From: Methylophaga sulfidovorans
GTDB lineage: Bacteria; Pseudomonadota; Gammaproteobacteria; Nitrosococcales; Methylophagaceae
Assembly: GCF_900114205.1 (NCBI RefSeq)
Contig: NZ_FOSH01000002.1
Span: 186,001 to 250,000, forward strand
DNA length: 64,000 nucleotides
Direction: 5' to 3'
Notes under the pieces: generated by a model
What the model was told of the DNA's origin: nothing
The model's input: only the letters and a program-made list of their open reading frames with translations
Database searches by the model: none
Part shown: in pieces, positions 34,904 to 44,642 of the stretch
Position numbering within the stretch: the stretch's first letter is position 1
Layout: every line of letters starts with the position of its first letter
Translations under genes and position numbers: made by a program

Positions 34904-37237
34904 TTAGACTTTAAACTGTTTCACCAGATCATTGAGTGTTGTCGCCAGGCGAGCCAGATCTTTACTTGCTACTGAGGTTTGCACGGTTCCTTCAGCTGTT
35001 TGGCTGGTCATATCATTAATTGAAACAATATTACGATTAATTTCTTCAGCGACAGCGCCTTGTTCCTCTGCTGCTGTCGCAATCTGACGACTCATATCAT
35101 TAATATGCGAGATGACTTCCGCTATCAGGCTTAAGGCTTCTTTAGTCGAGTTTGCCTGACCTAGCGCTTCGTTCACCTGTTTCTGACTTCTTTCCATTGA
35201 TTCCACAGCATGATTAGAGCCTTGCTGTAACATATCAATCATATTGGTTATCTCACCAATGGACGCAGTCGTTTTACTCGCTAAGGTACGTACTTCCTCG
35301 GCAACCACAGCAAAACCACGTCCATGTTCGCCAGCACGGGCTGCTTCAATAGCTGCATTCAAGGCCAATAAGTTAGTCTGCTCAGCAATATTGTTAATTA
35401 CATCCAGCACGGTAGAAATATCCATACTGCGGCTTTTAAGTTGATTAATGGAATCAACTGCCTCTTCTGTAACATTTGCTAATTGCTGAACCAGTGAGGT
35501 CGTTTTATCCATTGCGACAATGCCGGTGTCTACTTGTTCAGCTGCTTTATCGGTCGCTAATGATGTGTCACTGGTATTTTTTGCTACTTCTTGAACAGTC
35601 GCCGTCATTTCATTCATGGCTGAAGCAACCTGGGTTGTTTCACTTTGCTGCTTCTGAACAGCCTGGCTGGTCTGCTGAGTGATGACCGATGTTTCTTCCG
35701 AGGCAGCGGCAATCTGACTACTGGCATCGGTAACTTTATTCATGGTTGTTTGCATGGTGATGAGCATTTCATTGAGCGCTTTACTGGCATCTCCAATTTC
35801 ATCACTACGTTGCATATTCAGTCTTGCCGTCAGATCCAGATCTTTTGCTACACCAGAAATAAACGTTGATATTTGCAAAATAGGCCCAGAAATCAGCTTG
35901 GATGCTTTAACGGCAAAGACGATAGCAACTAATGCAACTATCACTAGAATCAACATACCATACAGCCATAAACTCTTTGATAACTGATCTGCGGCTGCAA
36001 AAGCTTCAGATTCATCTATCTCTGCCAATATTGCCCAGTTTAAGCCTGTAATTTCCAAAGGTGCATAAGCAGACAATACATGTATGCCACGGTAATCTGT
36101 AATGATGTTAAATCCTGATTTACCAGCCAACGCCTCGTCAACACCATGACTGTCCACATGCAAAAGACCTAAAGCTGAGTCTTTAAGATCAATCAAATTT
36201 CTGCTTGTTGCATCGACTGCTTGTGTCTTTTCTAATAAGCTCAGATAAGCCGCTTTGTCCTCCACTAAAAACCGACTTTCACTCCGTAACAATTTATCGT
36301 TGCCAACAAGATAGGTCTCACCTGACTCGCCTAAACCAGCTTCTTTCCACTTATTATCAAAAGTCATAATCTGATTAATGCGGTCTACTGGCATTTGGAA
36401 AATCAAAACACCTTGTTTCTCATCATTAATATGGATTGGAGCGGCAATAAAACTGGCTGGACTTTCATAAGAAGGTAAATACGGCGCATAGTCGGCAATC
36501 GCGACTTGCTCTTTATCGCTTAACTGTAATGCCTGCCTGAAAGCCTTCCCAATTGCGGTATCAGCGTAAGGTCCTGTTTTGAGAGAGGTTGCATAATCCA
36601 ATTCTTTGAATACGCTATAAACCACCATTCCAGTATCAGCGTCGACGAGAAAAATATCGTAGTAACCAAATTTATTTAAAAAGTCTTTTAGGAAAGGATG
36701 GTACTTAGCATGATAAAAAGCATAATCACTGCCGTCATTTGCCTGCACCATATCATGCTTACTGCCTAATTCAGCTTTATTATCAACAATATAGGTCTGC
36801 TGCAAAGCCAAACCATTTATATCAATTTTAGATAGCAAATTATCCATATTGATAGGCGGTTTAACCTTGTTCAGTGATTCATAATGCTGAGTAAACTGCG
36901 TGTCGTAATAGGTTTTTACATGTTGCTGAATAGTAGTGCGATCAAATTGACTCGTATCACTGGCATAACTCTTTGCTGCACTACTCAAATTGTTTAATGC
37001 CTCAGACATTAAACTGGAATCGGCCAGGTTCACCAATTGATTTTCTATCGTAAAAAAATAATCTTCGACTTGGCTTTTTTTAACATTTCGCAGAGAAACC
37101 AGGCGCTCTTGAAATAACGCTTTAAGCGCATTATTAGACTCATTTGTTGCAATATAATTAGTCAGAACATTTGAGATTAGAATTGGCGTAATAGCAATAA
37201 TGATCGCTGCCAGTGTAATTTTCTGTTTTATTTTCAT
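34904..37237 (-). CDS. Methyl-accepting chemotaxis protein with large dCache-like sensor
   Basis: Chemoreceptor of 777 residues. An N-terminal helix (about 8-27) precedes a large periplasmic region (about 28-415). Its late part ([54 protein letters not shown]) has the double-Cache pattern, which binds small ligands outside the cell. A second helix (about 423-443), HAMP domain and the standard signalling hairpin [20 protein letters not shown] follow. No complete CheR-tether pentapeptide is seen. The ligand is unknown. A sigma-28-like promoter lies upstream. Confidence 0.92.
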   Translation of the reverse strand: MKIKQKITLAAIIIAITPILISNVLTNYIATNESNNALKALFQERLVSLRNVKKSQVEDYFFTIENQLVNLADSSLMSEALNNLSSAAKSYASDTSQFDRTTIQQHVKTYYDTQFTQHYESLNKVKPPINMDNLLSKIDINGLALQQTYIVDNKAELGSKHDMVQANDGSDYAFYHAKYHPFLKDFLNKFGYYDIFLVDADTGMVVYSVFKELDYATSLKTGPYADTAIGKAFRQALQLSDKEQVAIADYAPYLPSYESPASFIAAPIHINDEKQGVLIFQMPVDRINQIMTFDNKWKEAGLGESGETYLVGNDKLLRSESRFLVEDKAAYLSLLEKTQAVDATSRNLIDLKDSALGLLHVDSHGVDEALAGKSGFNIITDYRGIHVLSAYAPLEITGLNWAILAEIDESEAFAAADQLSKSLWLYGMLILVIVALVAIVFAVKASKLISGPILQISTFISGVAKDLDLTARLNMQRSDEIGDASKALNEMLITMQTTMNKVTDASSQIAAASEETSVITQQTSQAVQKQQSETTQVASAMNEMTATVQEVAKNTSDTSLATDKAAEQVDTGIVAMDKTTSLVQQLANVTEEAVDSINQLKSRSMDISTVLDVINNIAEQTNLLALNAAIEAARAGEHGRGFAVVAEEVRTLASKTTASIGEITNMIDMLQQGSNHAVESMERSQKQVNEALGQANSTKEALSLIAEVISHINDMSRQIATAAEEQGAVAEEINRNIVSINDMTSQTAEGTVQTSVASKDLARLATTLNDLVKQFKV

Positions 37238-37278
37238 GGTAAAAGGTCACAAAAAATAAGGATGTATTAGTTCTTTCA

Positions 37279-37305
37279 ATATCGTCTAACAGTAAGAAAT
37301 GTTTA
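37279..37305 (-). promoter_or_regulatory. Probable sigma-28 (FliA) promoter of the second chemoreceptor
   Basis: Read on the minus strand, TAAACATT and GACGATAT are separated by exactly 11 bases. Each box matches six of eight positions of the FliA consensus TAAAGTTT-N11-GCCGATAA. It lies 42 bases upstream of the start codon. This would place the receptor under flagellar control. Confidence 0.5.
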
Positions 37306-37374
37306 ATAATATTGATTATTTTTCTGTCTATACATCACTTAAGTGAAGCAACCTTACCAATCACTGTTTACCTG

Positions 37375-38424
37375 TCAGCTATAAAACTTGAATAAGGGTT
37401 TTGTCCTGTTTGCCAGCGCGACCAGAGATAACATCACCGGTACTTCAACCAACACCCCCACCACTGTAGCTAATGCCGCACCTGAATTAAGACCAAATAA
37501 GCTAATCGCCACGGCAACCGCCAGTTCAAAGAAGTTTGACGTGCCAATCAAAGCCGCTGGAGCCGCCACATTAAACGGCACTTTCCATAAATAAGCCCAG
37601 CCATAAGCGATGGCAAAAATACCATAGCTTTGGATCAGTAATGGAATAGCAATCAAGGCAATAACTAACGGTTTAGCCAGGATGGTTTCAGCCTGAAAAC
37701 CAAATAATAAAATCACCATCGCTAATAAACCGATAATTGAATAAGGTTTTATTGTTTGAGTAAAGCGAGCAATTTCATGATGGTCCTGACTATTATCAAG
37801 GCGTTTTCTTGTGAGATACCCCGCGAGCAATGGAATCACGACATACAAAACCACAGATAAAAATAAGGTTTCCCATGGCACAATTATATTCGTCATACCT
37901 AATAAGAAAGCGGTAATCGGGGCAAAAGCAAACACCATAATCAAGTCATTTATCGAGACTTGTACCAGCGTGTAGTTGGCATCGCCTTTAACCAACTGGC
38001 TCCAGACAAATACCATCGCCGTACATGGTGCTACACCTAATAAAATCATCCCGGCAATGTATTCTTTTGCCGATTGCGGATCGACCCAACCAGCAAATAA
38101 AACCTCAAAAAACAGAATCCCCAGCCCAGCCATGGTGAAGGGTTTGATTAACCAGTTCACCACCAGCGTCAGACATAAGCCTTTCGGTTTTCTGCCAACA
38201 TCTTTAATCGACGCAAAATCCACATTAACCATCATTGGATAAATCATTAACCAGATAAAGACCGCAACAGCGAGATTCACATTGGCATATTGCCAAGTGG
38301 CTACTGTTTGAAAGATGGACGGAAATAATGATCCCAAAGCCACGCCAGCCACAATACAAAGGCCAACCCAGACAGACAGATAACGTTCAAAAAATCCTAT
38401 TGCTGAACTAGAAGCTGAGTTCAT
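37375..38424 (-). CDS. arsB: Arsenite efflux permease, ACR3 type
   Basis: Carrier of 349 residues with ten hydrophobic segments that exports arsenite. [14 protein letters not shown] (about residues 129-142) includes the cysteine conserved in ACR3 transporters, and [20 protein letters not shown] is the other family hallmark. ACR3 proteins are often labelled arsB although unrelated to the E. coli antiporter. It is the third gene of arsR-arsC-ACR3, its start overlapping the arsC stop by four bases. Confidence 0.93.
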   Translation of the reverse strand: MNSASSSAIGFFERYLSVWVGLCIVAGVALGSLFPSIFQTVATWQYANVNLAVAVFIWLMIYPMMVNVDFASIKDVGRKPKGLCLTLVVNWLIKPFTMAGLGILFFEVLFAGWVDPQSAKEYIAGMILLGVAPCTAMVFVWSQLVKGDANYTLVQVSINDLIMVFAFAPITAFLLGMTNIIVPWETLFLSVVLYVVIPLLAGYLTRKRLDNSQDHHEIARFTQTIKPYSIIGLLAMVILLFGFQAETILAKPLVIALIAIPLLIQSYGIFAIAYGWAYLWKVPFNVAAPAALIGTSNFFELAVAVAISLFGLNSGAALATVVGVLVEVPVMLSLVALANRTKPLFKFYS

Positions 38425-38831
38425 TTTAATTCCTTTTCAATACGTGTTTTTAATAACTGAAAAGCTTCATCAAAAGCCGCGTCTATCTCCGCCTCATTGC
38501 CTTGTGCTTTCGCTGGATCAGGTGTGCTCCAGTGCAGTTTCTGGTACTCACCATAAAAAATTGGACAGACTTCATTGGCAGCCTGGTCGCAGACAGTAAT
38601 CACATAATCAAAAGGCTGACCGGCAAACTCATCCCATGATTTGCTAACGGGGCTTCCCGGATCAATGCCATGTCTTTTTAATGTCTCTATGGATTTAGGG
38701 TGAACATACCCAGCAGGCTGACTGCCTGCACTGACCGCCTGATATTCCGTTCCCTTAAGATGATTAATTAATGCTTCAGCCATCACCGAACGGCATGAGT
38801 TACCCGTGCATAAAACCAGTATTCTTTTCAT
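38421..38831 (-). CDS. arsC: Arsenate reductase, low-molecular-weight phosphatase type
   Basis: Thioredoxin-coupled enzyme of 136 residues reducing arsenate to arsenite. The phosphate loop CTGNSCR is at residues 8-14 (nucleophile C8), and the redox pair is C81 and C89 in [11 protein letters not shown], as in Staphylococcus pI258 ArsC. The general-acid Asp is in STPDPA. I start it at 38831; a longer reading to 38900 overlaps arsR and lacks homology. It starts two bases after the arsR stop. Confidence 0.92.
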   Translation of the reverse strand: MKRILVLCTGNSCRSVMAEALINHLKGTEYQAVSAGSQPAGYVHPKSIETLKRHGIDPGSPVSKSWDEFAGQPFDYVITVCDQAANEVCPIFYGEYQKLHWSTPDPAKAQGNEAEIDAAFDEAFQLLKTRIEKELK

Positions 38832-38832
38832 T

Positions 38833-39210
38833 TCAACTCTCTGTTTTAACGGATTGAGGTATACAACAATCAACAAATTCCACCACGGCACAATCAGCAT
38901 TATCAGCCTGATGCAATCGAGCTAGATCACTGCTGCAACAGTCCTGAACCATAAAAGCAATCAAATCTCTCATCTGTTCAAAATTAGCCATGTAGATAAT
39001 GGATCGGCCTTCTTTACGTGATGACACCAAATTGGCCTGACTCAGATGGGTCAGATGGAATGACAGCGTATTATGCGGAATGCCAAGTGCATCACTGATA
39101 ACACCAGCCGCCATACCCTGTGGACCGGCTTCAACCAGCAATCTAAAGGCCAGCAGGCGTGTTTCCTGGGACAAAGCAGCAAAAGCGTTAAGTGCAGTTT
39201 CTAGTTTCAT
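38833..39210 (-). CDS. arsR: ArsR-family arsenic-responsive repressor
   Basis: Winged-helix repressor of 125 residues. The recognition helix region is IPHNTLSFHLTHLSQANLV. The canonical ELCVC metal site of E. coli ArsR in that region is absent. Instead cysteines cluster at the C-terminus: C91-C92, C107 and C115-C116, similar to the separate arsenite site of Acidithiobacillus-type ArsR. It heads the arsRC-ACR3 operon and is preceded by two palindromes that are probable operators. Confidence 0.9.
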   Translation of the reverse strand: MKLETALNAFAALSQETRLLAFRLLVEAGPQGMAAGVISDALGIPHNTLSFHLTHLSQANLVSSRKEGRSIIYMANFEQMRDLIAFMVQDCCSSDLARLHQADNADCAVVEFVDCCIPQSVKTES

Positions 39211-39234
39211 ATGTCGATAATAGTCGACACATAT
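39209..39234. promoter_or_regulatory. Candidate ArsR operator 1
   Basis: An imperfect palindrome with ATATGTCG on the left and CGACACATAT on the right lies at the arsR start codon. Binding here would block both transcription and translation start of arsR. Confidence 0.5.
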
Positions 39235-39235
39235 T

Positions 39236-39261
39236 TATATGTCAATAATTATGGACATATA
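39236..39261. promoter_or_regulatory. Candidate ArsR operator 2
   Basis: A perfect 8-bp inverted repeat (TATATGTC and GACATATA, ten-base spacer) lies in the promoter region between arsR and the divergent NAD(P)-binding gene. It shares ATATGTC with the first palindrome, suggesting two sites for one dimeric repressor. Confidence 0.6.
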
Positions 39262-39325
39262 AAGACAAAGGTTTGCCATGTTAAAGTGATCGATAAGCAT
39301 GAAAATAATCGTAGGGAGATAAACC

Positions 39326-39988
39326 ATGAGTAAAACATTAGTCATTGGAGCCAACGGCCAGATTGGAAAACAACTTATAACGTTACTCTGCGCTGATGAC
39401 AGTCCGGTGAAAGCCATGATCCGAGACTCCCAGCAAGCCTCATATTTTCAGGAATTAGGCGCTGAAACGATTATTGCCGACTTGGAATCCCCACTACCTG
39501 AAAAAGCATTTGAGGATTGTGACAAAGTCGTTTTTACTGCAGGCTCAGGAGGAAAAACCGGTGCTGATAAAACTATCCTGATTGATCTATGGAGCGCCGT
39601 AAAAGCTATCGACATGGCTAAGAAATATAATATAAAACAATTTGTTATGGTCAGCGCCAGAGATGCTGGCAATCCCGAGACCGGCACGGAGGCCATCAAA
39701 CACTACAATATTTGTAAACACTTTGCTGACCAATATTTATTAGCCAGTGGTGTGCCCTACACCATCCTGCGTCCAGGTAAACTAATTGATGATAAAGCGA
39801 CAGGACATATTTCTACACAAAGAACAGGCCAGGCTGATAAGGACGTGATTACACGCGCTGATGTAGCCGCTTGCATTCAATTTTGCCTCAATCATACTGA
39901 ATCGATTAATCAGATAGATGAACTCTACAATGGTGATGAAACTATTCGGGACGCATTTATCAATAGTGTCTCTGGGCGGTTGGGCTAA
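39326..39988 (+). CDS. NAD(P)-binding atypical short-chain dehydrogenase
   Basis: Protein of 220 residues. The Rossmann loop GANGQIGKQL is near the N-terminus, followed by VFTAGSGGKTGADKT and a C-terminal substrate region (LRPGKLIDDKATGHIS). This pattern belongs to atypical SDRs (NAD(P)H-binding, YwnB-like), often related to flavin or quinone chemistry. The ATG follows GGGAGAT. It diverges from the ars operon and may share its control region, but a role in arsenic response is only a guess. Confidence 0.8.
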   Translation: MSKTLVIGANGQIGKQLITLLCADDSPVKAMIRDSQQASYFQELGAETIIADLESPLPEKAFEDCDKVVFTAGSGGKTGADKTILIDLWSAVKAIDMAKKYNIKQFVMVSARDAGNPETGTEAIKHYNICKHFADQYLLASGVPYTILRPGKLIDDKATGHISTQRTGQADKDVITRADVAACIQFCLNHTESINQIDELYNGDETIRDAFINSVSGRLG

Positions 39989-39991
39989 AAA

Positions 39992-41047
39992 TTACCAACC
40001 TGTCAGAGAGCGACTGTATTGACCAGCACAGCGTTTGATCACATAAGCTAATGTCATACTAATCAGTATTGTGAGCGGAAAGGTAATAATAAACTGGTGC
40101 AATCCGCTCATATTCTCCACATTGGGTAACCACTTATATTCGACTAAGGCAATTAGTACCCAGGGATGAATAAAATAAATCGCAAAACTGGCATCAGCTA
40201 ACAACCTTAATAAAGGTATTTGAGGGTAATGTTCGCTCAGTTTTTCCAGCAAAGATAAAAAGAAAAAACATAAAACAATTTTCTGCAAAATCAGGATATC
40301 CAGACCATCAAAGGTGAATGGATGTAATTTATGCAGATTGCCAAAGCCTAGATAAATCAGAGCTTGTAGAATTGCCAGAAATACCACTGTCACCCCGAGA
40401 ATAAACGCTTTGTTATGTAAATATCGCTGAACAGGCTCACGATGCATTGACACGAGAATGCCCAATAAATACATCGGCAAAAAATACATAACAGCATGCC
40501 ACGGCGATAAATTACCTGCTGGACGATGCACAATCATTGCCAGCACTAAGGCAATAATAAAAATCAACAGCCGGATTCTTACACCCTGACGAATGTAGCT
40601 GATAAACAATGGCGACATCAGAAATATCAGCATAATAAAAGGAATGTACCAATAGGCAAATGAGGTTCTGCCTGTCCATAGATACAGGCCAATCATGCTT
40701 AAATAATCTTGCCAGTTAGCTAAAGACGTGATGCCCAACTCTTTTGCATCAGGTAAAGAAATACCTGAACTTAAATAGTAAATCAGTGCTAATAACGATA
40801 AAAACACATAGGGAAGCAAGACATTCTTCACTTTCTTCAGCATAAACTGGCTGTATTGAAACTGCCTGTAAAAAATATGATGAAAGAAAAAACCGGAGAT
40901 GAAAACAAACAAAGGTGAGCCACCCTGAATTAAGTTGGCAATCACTCTTTCGTCAAAACTGGTGATAGATTTGTAGCTAATACAATGTCCGGCAACGATG
41001 CTTAAAATGGCAATGGCTCTGAAATAATCAAAGACAATTAACCTCAT
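39992..41047 (-). CDS. Acyltransferase family 3 membrane protein
   Basis: Membrane O-acyltransferase of 351 residues with about ten helices. The N-terminal FDYFRAIAILSIVAGH carries the conserved Arg and His of this family (OafA/NodX-like), which acetylate surface sugars. SFAYWYIPFIMLIFLMSPLF and ASFAIYFIHPWVL are further landmarks. The target is unknown and no polysaccharide cluster is next to it. It is convergent with the dehydrogenase gene. Confidence 0.86.
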   Translation of the reverse strand: MRLIVFDYFRAIAILSIVAGHCISYKSITSFDERVIANLIQGGSPLFVFISGFFFHHIFYRQFQYSQFMLKKVKNVLLPYVFLSLLALIYYLSSGISLPDAKELGITSLANWQDYLSMIGLYLWTGRTSFAYWYIPFIMLIFLMSPLFISYIRQGVRIRLLIFIIALVLAMIVHRPAGNLSPWHAVMYFLPMYLLGILVSMHREPVQRYLHNKAFILGVTVVFLAILQALIYLGFGNLHKLHPFTFDGLDILILQKIVLCFFFLSLLEKLSEHYPQIPLLRLLADASFAIYFIHPWVLIALVEYKWLPNVENMSGLHQFIITFPLTILISMTLAYVIKRCAGQYSRSLTGW

Positions 41048-41221
41048 TTAGTCAATTACCACAGACAGTAAAAACAGCATCGGCTTAGCACTCTTCTATA
41101 GATAAAAACAGGCGAACAATACACCAAACTCAGACTATTTATCATCATTTATTACGACTTGGAATCAAACGATTTAAGTCAGTATTTTTGGCTAGCCGTG
41201 ATTATCTCTCTGTCATGACTA

Positions 41222-41968
41222 TTACCAGTATTTTTCAATACTGATTTGCCCCGGATCACGTCGTGAATGCTTTTTCAAACCATGTGTATTGATTAACACA
41301 TCCATCGTTTCCAGCACCATATCCGGGTTACCACACAACATCACTTGGCTGTCTTCCGCATTTATTTTCAGGCCAGTACGTTGTTCAAAGCGACCATCTT
41401 CAACTGCCTGAGGAATACGACCTGATAATGCATCTGGCATCTCTTCACGGCTGACAAAAGGTACATAAATAAATTGATCCTGGTGTGCTGTTGTTATCGC
41501 ATTAATATTATCCTGATAAGTCAGCTCATTTTGATGTCTGACGGCATGAACCAATATCACCTTTTCAAATTGCTGCCACACCTCAGTGGTGTTCAGAATA
41601 GAGAGAAAAGGACCAATCCCAGTCCCTGTCGATAATAGATACAGATGTTTTCCTTCAGCTAACTGATCCAGGGTCAATAATCCCGCAGCTTTAGGCGCTA
41701 CAAAAATCTCATCTCCAGCCTTAAGTTTGGCAAGCCGGGTTGACAGTCGACCATCAAGCACCTCAATAAAATAAAAGTCGAGCGGCCTTGTATCAGGACT
41801 GTTCACCAAAGAAAAAGGTCGACTCACAATCTCACCATCAATTTCCAAAGCTAAACGGGTAAATTGTCCGGGTTTAAACTCTGGATAGTCGATATCCAAT
41901 CTTAACGAGTGCAAACGATCATTCCATTGTTTATTTTCAACTACCGTTGCAGTCAACCAATCAGCCAT
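41222..41968 (-). CDS. fpr: Ferredoxin/flavodoxin-NADP(+) reductase
   Basis: FAD-dependent reductase of 248 residues that moves electrons between NADPH and ferredoxin or flavodoxin. The FAD motif is RPFSLVNSP (about residues 50-58) and the pyrophosphate loop is LLSTGTGIGPFLSIL. The NADPH-binding LCGNPDMV and C-terminal EKYW (terminal aromatic residue stacking on FAD) match the bacterial Fpr subclass. It is monocistronic; the 174 bases behind it hold no gene I can see. Confidence 0.92.
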   Translation of the reverse strand: MADWLTATVVENKQWNDRLHSLRLDIDYPEFKPGQFTRLALEIDGEIVSRPFSLVNSPDTRPLDFYFIEVLDGRLSTRLAKLKAGDEIFVAPKAAGLLTLDQLAEGKHLYLLSTGTGIGPFLSILNTTEVWQQFEKVILVHAVRHQNELTYQDNINAITTAHQDQFIYVPFVSREEMPDALSGRIPQAVEDGRFEQRTGLKINAEDSQVMLCGNPDMVLETMDVLINTHGLKKHSRRDPGQISIEKYW

Positions 41969-42090
41969 TATGGTGTCTCCCCTTTTTGTCGAGTTGATAT
42001 AACTTTCCAGTTTATGGTCATGCTACTATCAATCAACTTTTAATACGACGTACAACGCTGACATTATCTTAGCTTAAGGGTTAACGCTAA

Positions 42091-42549
42091 ATGACCAACC
42101 ATATCATTGCAGAAGCAACACTCACTGATTTGAATGCCATTACACATTTACTGACCGTCCTGTTCACTCAGGAAGCCGACTTTGAACCACAGCCAGAGAA
42201 ACAAATGCACGCGGTCAGTGATATTCTCAGGCACCCGGATAAAGGTCATTTTTTACTTATAAAGCATCAGTCAAAAGTGGTTGGTGTCGTCAGTTTGTTA
42301 TATCTGACTTCAACCGCAATGGGCGGTAAAGTCGCTTTATTAGAAGATATGGTCATCGATGAACAACATCGTGGTAAAGGCTTTGGTTTAGCTTTGTTAA
42401 ATGCTGCTGTTAATTTTGCCAGACAACAAGGTTGCCTGCGGATTACTCTATTAACCGATGCTGATAATGCTATTGCCCAGAAAATGTATCAGGATGAAGG
42501 CTTTACTCACTCGGCTATGGTTCCGATGCGCTTAATTTTAGACATATAA
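42091..42549 (+). CDS. GNAT-family N-acetyltransferase
   Basis: Protein of 152 residues. The acetyl-CoA motif is EQHRGKGFGLALL (about residues 90-102), preceded by LLEDMVIDE, the beta-4 strand. The substrate is unknown. It begins a tight trio with the two small genes that follow (11- and 3-base gaps), which may be co-transcribed. Confidence 0.85.
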   Translation: MTNHIIAEATLTDLNAITHLLTVLFTQEADFEPQPEKQMHAVSDILRHPDKGHFLLIKHQSKVVGVVSLLYLTSTAMGGKVALLEDMVIDEQHRGKGFGLALLNAAVNFARQQGCLRITLLTDADNAIAQKMYQDEGFTHSAMVPMRLILDI

Positions 42550-42560
42550 ACAGATACGTC

Positions 42561-42965
42561 ATGGATGCCATTAATCCCAAATTATTATGGGAAATTTTTA
42601 AACATATACAGCGCTGGTTAGCAAATCTTAATCGCGCTGGAGAAGAACGTCAGCAGCAATCCAGAAAAGCCCTGAGAAATGTGATTATTGCTGCCCGTGA
42701 AACCAGCGTGTATGTCAGACAAATACAAGATACGCAGCAAACCGATCATGCGACCGAGCGACATCTGGCAAAATACTGGACACAGCTCGGCTTTGATTTA
42801 GAGGATCTGGGACTCAATAAACTCGCCAAACGCTGTCATATCACTGGTAAACATTGGGCTGACCCCAAATTTTACACCAATGATTTTCTGCAAAAAGCCG
42901 ATATTAGTCTGGAGCGGATGGAAACATTAGCAAAACAGATTTTGTTGGATATTGATAAACTCTAA
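42561..42965 (+). CDS. Unrecognised helical protein
   Basis: Protein of 134 residues, nearly all helical and strongly charged, with no signal peptide or membrane span. Phrases such as ALRNVIIAARETSVYVRQIQ and YWTQLGFDLEDLGLNKLAKRC look like a conserved small family, but I cannot name it. It lies 11 bases after the acetyltransferase gene and three bases before the LprI-like gene. Confidence 0.65.
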   Translation: MDAINPKLLWEIFKHIQRWLANLNRAGEERQQQSRKALRNVIIAARETSVYVRQIQDTQQTDHATERHLAKYWTQLGFDLEDLGLNKLAKRCHITGKHWADPKFYTNDFLQKADISLERMETLAKQILLDIDKL

Positions 42966-42968
42966 GCC

Positions 42969-43331
42969 ATGAAAAAAACTGTTTTATTTAGCCTACTTTT
43001 TATCGTATCACCACTGACTCAGGCGCAAGCGCTGTGCCCAATGACCACAGCCGATGCAAGACAAGCCTGTTTGGATGAAAAACTGCAATCGGCGATTGAT
43101 GAAATGGTGGGTGACTTAACTATCATCAAACAACGACATGCCGAAAACGGTGCACTGTTGAAATCACTAGAGTTATCACAACAAACCTGGGATGCCTATC
43201 GGAAAACACAGTGTCTGAATGTCTATCAGACCTGGCAAAACAATGCGCAGCAAAAAGCCATGACCGCCAGTTGCGCTATTGAACTGACCAGACAACGTAA
43301 TCAGTTTTTACAAGACTATTACCTGAAGTAA
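42969..43331 (+). CDS. LprI-like (DUF1311) exported protein
   Basis: Secreted protein of 120 residues. A signal peptide (about 1-20, ending TQAQA) is followed by a helical domain with paired cysteines (CPMTTADARQAC, TQCLNVY, ASCAIEL) and the DUF1311/LprI pattern SQQTWDAYRKTQC. Relatives inhibit lysozyme. The pairing of cysteines suggests a disulfide-bonded periplasmic protein, consistent with a Dsb system. It is convergent with ribF. Confidence 0.8.
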   Translation: MKKTVLFSLLFIVSPLTQAQALCPMTTADARQACLDEKLQSAIDEMVGDLTIIKQRHAENGALLKSLELSQQTWDAYRKTQCLNVYQTWQNNAQQKAMTASCAIELTRQRNQFLQDYYLK

Positions 43332-43337
43332 AACCGC

Positions 43338-44270
43338 TCAGACTTGTGCAAAATACTGACGCGCCTGCTCTGCATCCCGATGAATCTGAGCGATCAAATC
43401 ATCGAGACTCTCAAAACGTTGTTCATCACGAATCTTGTGTAAGAAAAATACCTGAACATGCTCTCCGTATATTTCTCTTTTAAAATCAAATAAATGCACT
43501 TCAAGCAAGGCTTTATTACCACCAATGGTAGGTCGAATACCAATATTCGCCACGCCATTGACCGGTTCTTCATCAATACCAAATAACTGCACAGCAAATA
43601 CGCCTATCAGTGGAATTTTATGGCGATGTAAATGAATATTAGCCGTGGGGAAGCCCATCTTGCGCCCGCGTTTATCACCATGTGCGACCCGGCCACTCAT
43701 CCGATAAGGGCGACCTAATAACTTCTCAGCTAATAATAAGTCACCGTTGCTTAACGCATCTCTGATGCGGGTGCTGCTCACTCGGTTTTGGTCAATCGCA
43801 AAGGTATGCATATTCACAACCTGGAAACCATATTTCTTACCGGCTTCCTGTAACAACGCAAAATCGCCTTTTCTTTCACAACCAAAGCGAAAGTCATCCC
43901 CCACCACCAGATATTTGACGTTTAAACCTTCCACTAATAATTTTTGGATAAACATTTCAGCCGACATGCCTGCCAATTGTTTATTAAATCGCAAAACACA
44001 TAGCTGCTGGATGGAGTAACAACGCAGCGCTTCGACTTTTTCCCGAAACCGCGTCAGTCTGGCCGGCGCTTTTTCTGGTACAAAATATTCAAAAGGCTGC
44101 GGCTCAAAAGTAATCACTACGGCGGGTAATTTCAGCGTATCGCCTTTCATGGCTAACTGCGTTAATACCGCCTGATGTCCAAGGTGAACACCATCGAAAT
44201 TACCAATAGTGGCAACACACCCTTGTGGTGAAGCAGGTAAATTATGAAAACCGCGAATGATTTTCGGCAT
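43338..44270 (-). CDS. ribF: Bifunctional riboflavin kinase/FAD synthetase
   Basis: Protein of 310 residues making FMN and FAD. The N-terminal adenylyltransferase domain has IGNFDGVHLGHQAVL and VSSTRIR (about residues 20-165). The C-terminal riboflavin kinase domain has GDKRGRKMGFPTANI and the catalytic Asn/Glu region NIGIRPTIGG...LEVHLFDF. I start it at 44270; the in-frame ATG at 44342 would add a hydrophobic tail with no match in RibF. Confidence 0.94.
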   Translation of the reverse strand: MPKIIRGFHNLPASPQGCVATIGNFDGVHLGHQAVLTQLAMKGDTLKLPAVVITFEPQPFEYFVPEKAPARLTRFREKVEALRCYSIQQLCVLRFNKQLAGMSAEMFIQKLLVEGLNVKYLVVGDDFRFGCERKGDFALLQEAGKKYGFQVVNMHTFAIDQNRVSSTRIRDALSNGDLLLAEKLLGRPYRMSGRVAHGDKRGRKMGFPTANIHLHRHKIPLIGVFAVQLFGIDEEPVNGVANIGIRPTIGGNKALLEVHLFDFKREIYGEHVQVFFLHKIRDEQRFESLDDLIAQIHRDAEQARQYFAQV

Positions 44271-44396
44271 AAGACGTTGTCTACCAAAAAATAACCAAAC
44301 ACAACAGAGTAACGGCAAATAAAAAAACAATCCAGCAGGCAAGCCTACGCCTATTACCTTATAATAGGCGCAAAATTATTTCGGTCAGAGGCAAGA

Positions 44397-44642
44397 ATGG
44401 CAGCGAAACAAAAAAAATTGGATTATGAAGCTGCAGTGAAAGAGCTGGAAACATTAGTTGAACGTCTGGAAGAAGGCGATATCAGTCTGGAAGAATCACT
44501 CAAACTCTATGAACGTGGTGTATTACTGACACGTGATTGCCAGGAATCATTGCAAGCGGCGGAACAAAAAGTTCAAATGCTGTTACAACAATCTGGCCAA
44601 ACCAATATGGTAGATTTCGATCCGGAAACTGGTGAAGCGTGA
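44397..44642 (+). CDS. xseB: Exodeoxyribonuclease VII small subunit
   Basis: Protein of 81 residues, a normal length for XseB, which joins the large subunit XseA to degrade single-stranded DNA. The family pattern LDYEAAVKELETLVERLEEG followed by SLEESLKLYERGVLL is complete. It overlaps ispA by four bases; xseB-ispA-dxs is the usual proteobacterial order. Confidence 0.95.
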   Translation: MAAKQKKLDYEAAVKELETLVERLEEGDISLEESLKLYERGVLLTRDCQESLQAAEQKVQMLLQQSGQTNMVDFDPETGEA

